From contig SFKX01000024.1 of assembly GCA_004553625.1 (NCBI GenBank), forward strand, positions 1 to 19,745: a stretch of 19,745 nucleotides of DNA, written 5' to 3'. Below the pieces are notes generated by a model. The model did not search any database. It saw nothing but the letters and a program-made list of their open reading frames with translations, and was not told the DNA's origin. The stretch is from Clostridiales bacterium. Lineage in GTDB: Bacteria; Bacillota_A; Clostridia; Oscillospirales; Oscillospiraceae. Positions within the stretch are counted from its first letter, which is position 1. The number at the start of each line of letters is the position of its first letter. Both the position numbers and the translations under genes were made by a program. Positions 19,715 to 19,745 of the stretch are shown piece after piece.

Positions 19715-19745
19715 GCCATATTCAGCTTCAAAGGCTGAGTATGGC
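19715..19745. repeat. 12-bp hairpin at the window's right edge
   Basis: GCCATATTCAGC (19715-19726) pairs with GCTGAGTATGGC (19734-19745) with one G-T wobble and a 7-nt loop. The window stops on the last base of the right arm, so it cannot be told whether a T-run (terminator), a repeat element or an RNA gene follows. Confidence 0.7.

Noticed and set aside
1..19745. CRISPR arrays, tRNA or rRNA genes, transposases or phage genes
   Set aside because: I found no regularly spaced repeats, cloverleaf genes or recognisable mobile-element proteins on either strand.

Overview
The window is high-GC chromosomal DNA that reads as a Gram-positive Clostridia-type bacterium. An Oscillospiraceae-like gut Firmicute is my best guess, at moderate confidence. 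The reasons are an IreB-family regulator, a phenylalanine T-box leader on pheST, an nnrD / lipoprotein / alr / mazF gene order resembling the Bacillus alr-ndoA locus, and an Enterococcus/Clostridium-type V-ATPase operon. Almost all DNA is coding. Promoters are AT-rich islands with good sigma-A boxes, mostly at 17-bp spacing.

Layout. Positions 1-785: promoter, a lone mogA/moaB-like gene (+), then back-to-back terminators. 788-4570 (- strand): ireB with its own promoter, then pheT and pheS, whose leader (about 4602-4842) is a T-box. 4849-4911: two divergent promoters whose -35 boxes form one 17-bp palindrome. One drives the T-box and pheST, the other an apparently leaderless nnrD. 4920-8444 (+): nnrD, a small lipoprotein, alr, a MazF/EndoA toxin without an adjacent antitoxin, and a small exported protein of unknown function, ending at a terminator shared with the opposing gene. 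8476-9733 (-): an S41-family lipoprotein protease preceded by a 13-codon ORF with a strong ribosome-binding site. 9794-18384 (-): a complete nine-gene V-type ATPase operon in the order ntpF-I-K-E-C-G-A-B-D, with a terminator-like hairpin in its leader. 18599-19586 (+): a divergent E2-like acyltransferase-fold gene whose HxxxDG catalytic His is Glu. 19587-19745: non-coding DNA with several inverted and direct repeats, cut by the window edge.

How the genes work together: the left half is housekeeping (Phe-tRNA charging under T-box control, NAD(P)H repair, D-alanine supply for the cell wall, toxin RNase). The right half encodes a membrane rotary pump. Its proteolipid keeps the residues that coordinate sodium in the Enterococcus hirae enzyme, so I predict a Na+-translocating V-ATPase. 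I do not see CRISPR arrays, tRNA/rRNA genes, insertion sequences or a clear new defence or mobile system. The less ordinary items are the shared -35 palindrome with leaderless nnrD, the unpaired MazF, the short ORF before the S41 gene, the V-ATPase leader hairpin, the E2-like protein with the altered active site, and the repeat-rich right edge.
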